Origin: Candidatus Aminicenantes bacterium UBA1061
GTDB taxonomy: Bacteria > Acidobacteriota > Aminicenantia > Aminicenantales > Saccharicenantaceae
Length of the DNA: 64,000 nucleotides
Assembly (NCBI GenBank): GCA_002316315.1
Contig: DCDG01000023.1
Span: forward strand, 62,001-126,000
Direction: 5' to 3'
Made by a program: the position numbers and the translations under genes. Shown here piece by piece: positions 61,170 to 64,000 of the stretch (position 1 is the first letter of the stretch; every line of letters starts with the position of its first letter). Under the pieces are notes generated by a model that was not told the origin of the DNA, did no database searches, and saw only the letters and a list, made by a program, of their open reading frames with translations.

Positions 61170-62144
61170 CTATTTTTTTATAAGCTGGAGAATCTGTTCA
61201 ACCATGCCTACCCGCGGTGAATCCTGTGGCTCTAACTTTAAGAATTTCTCAAAATATTCAGTTGCCTTAGGGATATCATTTTTATTAAGGAAAACGTAGC
61301 CAAGCTTAAGCACCGGGTCAGGCCAATCAGGTTTGATACTGGAAGCCAGTTCATAGTATTTTTGAGCTTCATCCAGTTGCTGATTATTGAAACAGACCTC
61401 CGCCACATTAAAGGCTACGACTTCATCCTGGGGGGCAGTATCAACCGATTGTTTGAAATACTTGGTAGCTTCTTCCAGGTTATTTTGCTTGAGATAAACC
61501 AGTCCCATGGCTGCCAGAGCCTTGGCCTTCATACTGACGCCCATAGCCCGATCATCTTTGGATTTTTCAATCACCTGTTGGTAGGTTTCCAGGGCTTTAT
61601 CTGTGTCACCTTTTTCCCGGTAACAATCACCAATATTAAGCAAAACCTGATAGGCCGCCGGATTTTTCTCCAGGAATTCTTCATACAATGCCAGGGCTGT
61701 ATCATATTTGCCTTCTTTATAAAACTCGTTTCCTTCATCAAGAATTTTAAGTGAAGATTCGTCTTCAATAATTGACATCCCGGCAACGGCCTTTTTCAAT
61801 TTAATGGTCATTCTTGGATTTTTTTCCAGTTGACTGACTGTAACCTCCTGGGTATAAGGAGCATAACCTTCAGCTGAGGCCATCAGCGACCATTTTCCAG
61901 AACCAAGACCGATAAAAGACCACTCTCCCTTTTTATTAGTTTTAGCCTCTAGCTGCAGGCCACCGGCTGCTTCCTGGATAAAAGTCACCACCACCTTAGC
62001 TCCCACAATGGGTTGATCGTTTTCATCCAGGATAACGCCACCCAGTCGGCCAACACCCCGGCCAGCCTGTGCAAAAAGCAGGGATCCTCCGAGAAAAAAC
62101 AATATAGTTACCATCGAGATAAAACGCCATTTCAGCTTATTCAT
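61170..62144 (-). CDS. exported carboxypeptidase-regulatory-like/TPR protein
   Basis: GGAGG lies five bases before ATG 62144 (MNKLKWRFISMVTILFFLGG), so I choose it over an in-frame ATG 18 nt earlier. The 324-residue protein has a signal peptide ending at FAQ, one carboxypeptidase-regulatory-like domain (GGVILDENDQPIVGAKVVVT ... GEWSFIGLGSGKWSLMASAEGY) and TPR units from about residue 145 to the end. Same design as 22732-23661, and also next to a GWxTD gene. Probably periplasmic. It lies about 60 nt after the GWxTD gene at the window edge and may be co-transcribed with it and with sulfatase-like gene 3. Confidence 0.83.
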   Translation of the reverse strand: MNKLKWRFISMVTILFFLGGSLLFAQAGRGVGRLGGVILDENDQPIVGAKVVVTFIQEAAGGLQLEAKTNKKGEWSFIGLGSGKWSLMASAEGYAPYTQEVTVSQLEKNPRMTIKLKKAVAGMSIIEDESSLKILDEGNEFYKEGKYDTALALYEEFLEKNPAAYQVLLNIGDCYREKGDTDKALETYQQVIEKSKDDRAMGVSMKAKALAAMGLVYLKQNNLEEATKYFKQSVDTAPQDEVVAFNVAEVCFNNQQLDEAQKYYELASSIKPDWPDPVLKLGYVFLNKNDIPKATEYFEKFLKLEPQDSPRVGMVEQILQLIKK

Positions 62145-62207
62145 CATTACCTCCATTCTCATTATTAAGCAAGACAGCCACGGGCTTAACCCAGGGCGTT
62201 TTTATTA

Positions 62208-64000
62208 TTAATTTTTTCTTTTTTCTTTCAGGGCTTTAACCTGAGCCTTTACTTTTTCCTGATTCGGCTCAAGCTGTAAAGATCTTTCCCAGGCGTAAAG
62301 AGCTTCATCTGTATCTCCCAACGTATAATAGCATTCGCCTATAGCGTTCAAGACATTGATGTTAGTCCCAAAATGAGCCAGGTACTGCTTGTAATAATTA
62401 ATTGCCTGTTCGTACTGAGCAAGGGACTGAGCTGCGTTGCCAAGAACTTCCAGAAAATCATAGTTTTGTTGTTGATTGACAAAAGGAGCAGCTATTTCCA
62501 TTACTTCCTGATATTTTTTCAAGTCTAAAAGGAGACGGCAGAAATCAAGGGCATAAGAGGCCTCGCCAGGATTCTGACGGTAAGCTGCTTCCAAGTATTT
62601 GGCTGCCCTGGCCTCGTCCTGGCGATTCCAATACTGGACCCCGAGGGCATGCTGAACTTCAGCTGAGCTGTCGCCATCAACCGGTTGAGTCATCACCCAG
62701 GAACGGGAAAGAGTTGGAAGATGGCTGATAAAGAAATTTGCTTTCTGGGTAAGCAATATATTGTTATTATTGTCGGTTAGAGTCACGGTTAGCGTATAAT
62801 TAGCCGGTGTCCAGTCCTGTAGAGAAATTTCTTCATAAAAAACTTCCCGCCCTTGATAATCAGAGAGCTTTTTCGATAAGGATGTAATCTTATCCCCATT
62901 TTCTCTGAAGATTTCATAATTTAGGCTTCCCCCCTGTTTTATTTCTGGAGTCAAACCCCACAGCTGTAATATGAGATAAAGAGTATCACCAACGACAAAA
63001 TCATTCCTGGGTGAAGGCACAAATTGCAGATCACCAAGGAGAAAAGCCTTATTAAGGCCGCGATATTGATTGTTCCTGGTCAGGCGGTTGGCCAAAATGA
63101 GGGGGCTCATCTGCAATCCCCCTTCTGGAATGTTCAGAGAAGCCTCAAAAGAAGTAAATTCCTTGGAAACATAATTCTTGAAAAGGATACTTAGTTTGTA
63201 TTTGCCTGGCACCAGAGGAAAGACATCCTGAAAGCTCATCAATCTATCTTTTATTCTATCCAGCTGTTCACCACGAAGATTAAGCGGCAGGCGCCGGTCA
63301 AACTGATAGACCTGGCGACCATTTTCATCGGTCACAATCCCATTGATGACGATGGTTGTCTGATAGTTGTTCCCATTTTTCTCGAGAGATAGTTTCTTCG
63401 GCTCGACAAGATAATGGACATAATAAATCCCGGTCTCAGATTTATAGACGCTAACCAGGGCATCGCTCTCAACATAATTGGCAGTGTATTCAACCTCAAT
63501 AATATCTTTATATTTAATCAGCTTGTCAGCATAGGTATCTTTGACCTTAAAAACGGGGGCATAGGGAATTCTCTGGTTGAGGAGAATATCAGAAGCGATA
63601 GAAGGTCTGATGTCTATCAGGGTTTCGCCCTCAATCAAAGAGAGAGAAACACTGGCCACATTAGGCTCTATATTTACCAGTTTCTGGAAGGCCTGAGTAT
63701 AATCGGTCATGTCGCCACTATAGTGAGGCATAAGTTTTTGAGGCCCATCTTTAACAGGAGAATACAGGATGTATTCGTTAGTGCTATCAGGCTTATAAAA
63801 AACAACTGAAAAGCCATTGGGCAGGCCATAATCAGCCATCCCCTGGTAAAACCAGATTATAGTCGGATATAAATCATAACGATTTTCATATTTTTCAATA
63901 TAATGCGGCTCTCCAAGCATTATGTATATCCGTCCCATATCTGATCGCCAGCCAGCACCTGGTGATTCTTTACCAAAATGCTGGTTAGCATATTTAATCC
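62208..64000 (-). CDS. GWxTD-domain/TPR protein, 5' end beyond window
   Basis: The frame is open to the window edge, so the N-terminus (signal peptide and first part of the domain) is missing. Visible is IKYANQHFGKE, then the signature GWRSDMGRIYIMLGEP, a long beta-rich region, and C-terminal TPRs in the last 130 residues (ARAAKYLEAAYRQNPGEASY; ALYAWERSLQLEPNQEKVKA). It matches the 692-residue protein at 52684-54762 block by block, so a full length near 690 residues is expected. It should head the minus-strand run with the carboxypeptidase-regulatory-like/TPR and sulfatase-like 3 genes. Confidence 0.87.
   Translation of the reverse strand, partial: IKYANQHFGKESPGAGWRSDMGRIYIMLGEPHYIEKYENRYDLYPTIIWFYQGMADYGLPNGFSVVFYKPDSTNEYILYSPVKDGPQKLMPHYSGDMTDYTQAFQKLVNIEPNVASVSLSLIEGETLIDIRPSIASDILLNQRIPYAPVFKVKDTYADKLIKYKDIIEVEYTANYVESDALVSVYKSETGIYYVHYLVEPKKLSLEKNGNNYQTTIVINGIVTDENGRQVYQFDRRLPLNLRGEQLDRIKDRLMSFQDVFPLVPGKYKLSILFKNYVSKEFTSFEASLNIPEGGLQMSPLILANRLTRNNQYRGLNKAFLLGDLQFVPSPRNDFVVGDTLYLILQLWGLTPEIKQGGSLNYEIFRENGDKITSLSKKLSDYQGREVFYEEISLQDWTPANYTLTVTLTDNNNNILLTQKANFFISHLPTLSRSWVMTQPVDGDSSAEVQHALGVQYWNRQDEARAAKYLEAAYRQNPGEASYALDFCRLLLDLKKYQEVMEIAAPFVNQQQNYDFLEVLGNAAQSLAQYEQAINYYKQYLAHFGTNINVLNAIGECYYTLGDTDEALYAWERSLQLEPNQEKVKAQVKALKEKRKN

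Noticed and set aside
1..64000. Prophage, insertion sequence, integron or CRISPR array
   Set aside because: No transposase, integrase or phage structural genes, no terminal inverted repeats and no regularly spaced direct repeats were seen. The repeated receptor and GWxTD genes look like paralogues, not mobile elements.

Overview
The window is bacterial chromosome of moderate GC, densely coded, with no phage, insertion-sequence or CRISPR signal. An outer membrane is implied by three Oar/SusC-like TonB-dependent receptors and an LPS-export permease. The many GWxTD-domain proteins, sulfatase-like/TPR fusions and carboxypeptidase-regulatory-like/TPR proteins are a combination I associate with Acidobacteriota and related candidate phyla such as Aminicenantes. 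That placement is inference from gene content; there is no rRNA gene here to test it.

Layout. Positions 1-21139 are mostly housekeeping: miaA-hflX with a TPR/SLH lipoprotein and pgsA; an M20 peptidase; a histone-deacetylase-like enzyme; a large ppdK; a rhodanese/MauE pair; an aminotransferase; pyrK-pyrD-pyrF; tRNA-Gly and tRNA-Cys; and ddl-ruvX-mltG. Positions 31859-45870 are a second housekeeping block: a DUF151 nuclease-like protein, an LptF-LptG fusion, groS-groL with a CIRCE-like operator, a Fis-type HTH protein, cvpA, a PHP phosphoesterase, purC, pgeF, a DmpA-type peptidase with a racemase, rpsU, lipA, a metallophosphoesterase and a zinc-ribbon/RDD membrane protein.

The remaining stretches (21290-31767 and 46258-64000) hold three versions of one envelope module. 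Each has a TonB-dependent receptor with an N-terminal carboxypeptidase-regulatory-like domain, a membrane-anchored or exported sulfatase-like protein with a TPR tail, one or two GWxTD-domain proteins (most with TPRs), and in two cases a carboxypeptidase-regulatory-like/TPR protein. All three sulfatase-like proteins carry T-L-P-S-H where true sulfatases have C/S-x-P-x-R, so they should not be read as sulfatases.

The most striking signal is regulatory. All three receptor genes, and the exported protein gene at 21290, are preceded by the exact pattern CTGGCA-N6-TTGCA, the -24/-12 signature of sigma-54 promoters. About 100-125 bp upstream of each receptor start site lie two adjacent copies (some imperfect) of the dyad ATCCA-N6-TGGAT, which looks like the paired binding site of a sigma-54 enhancer-binding activator. 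The three receptor leaders are long (about 114-170 nt) and contain hairpins. I infer a sigma-54 regulon controlling outer-membrane uptake or processing modules. The activator is not in this window. The groESL promoter, with two CIRCE-like elements around it, is a second well-resolved control region.
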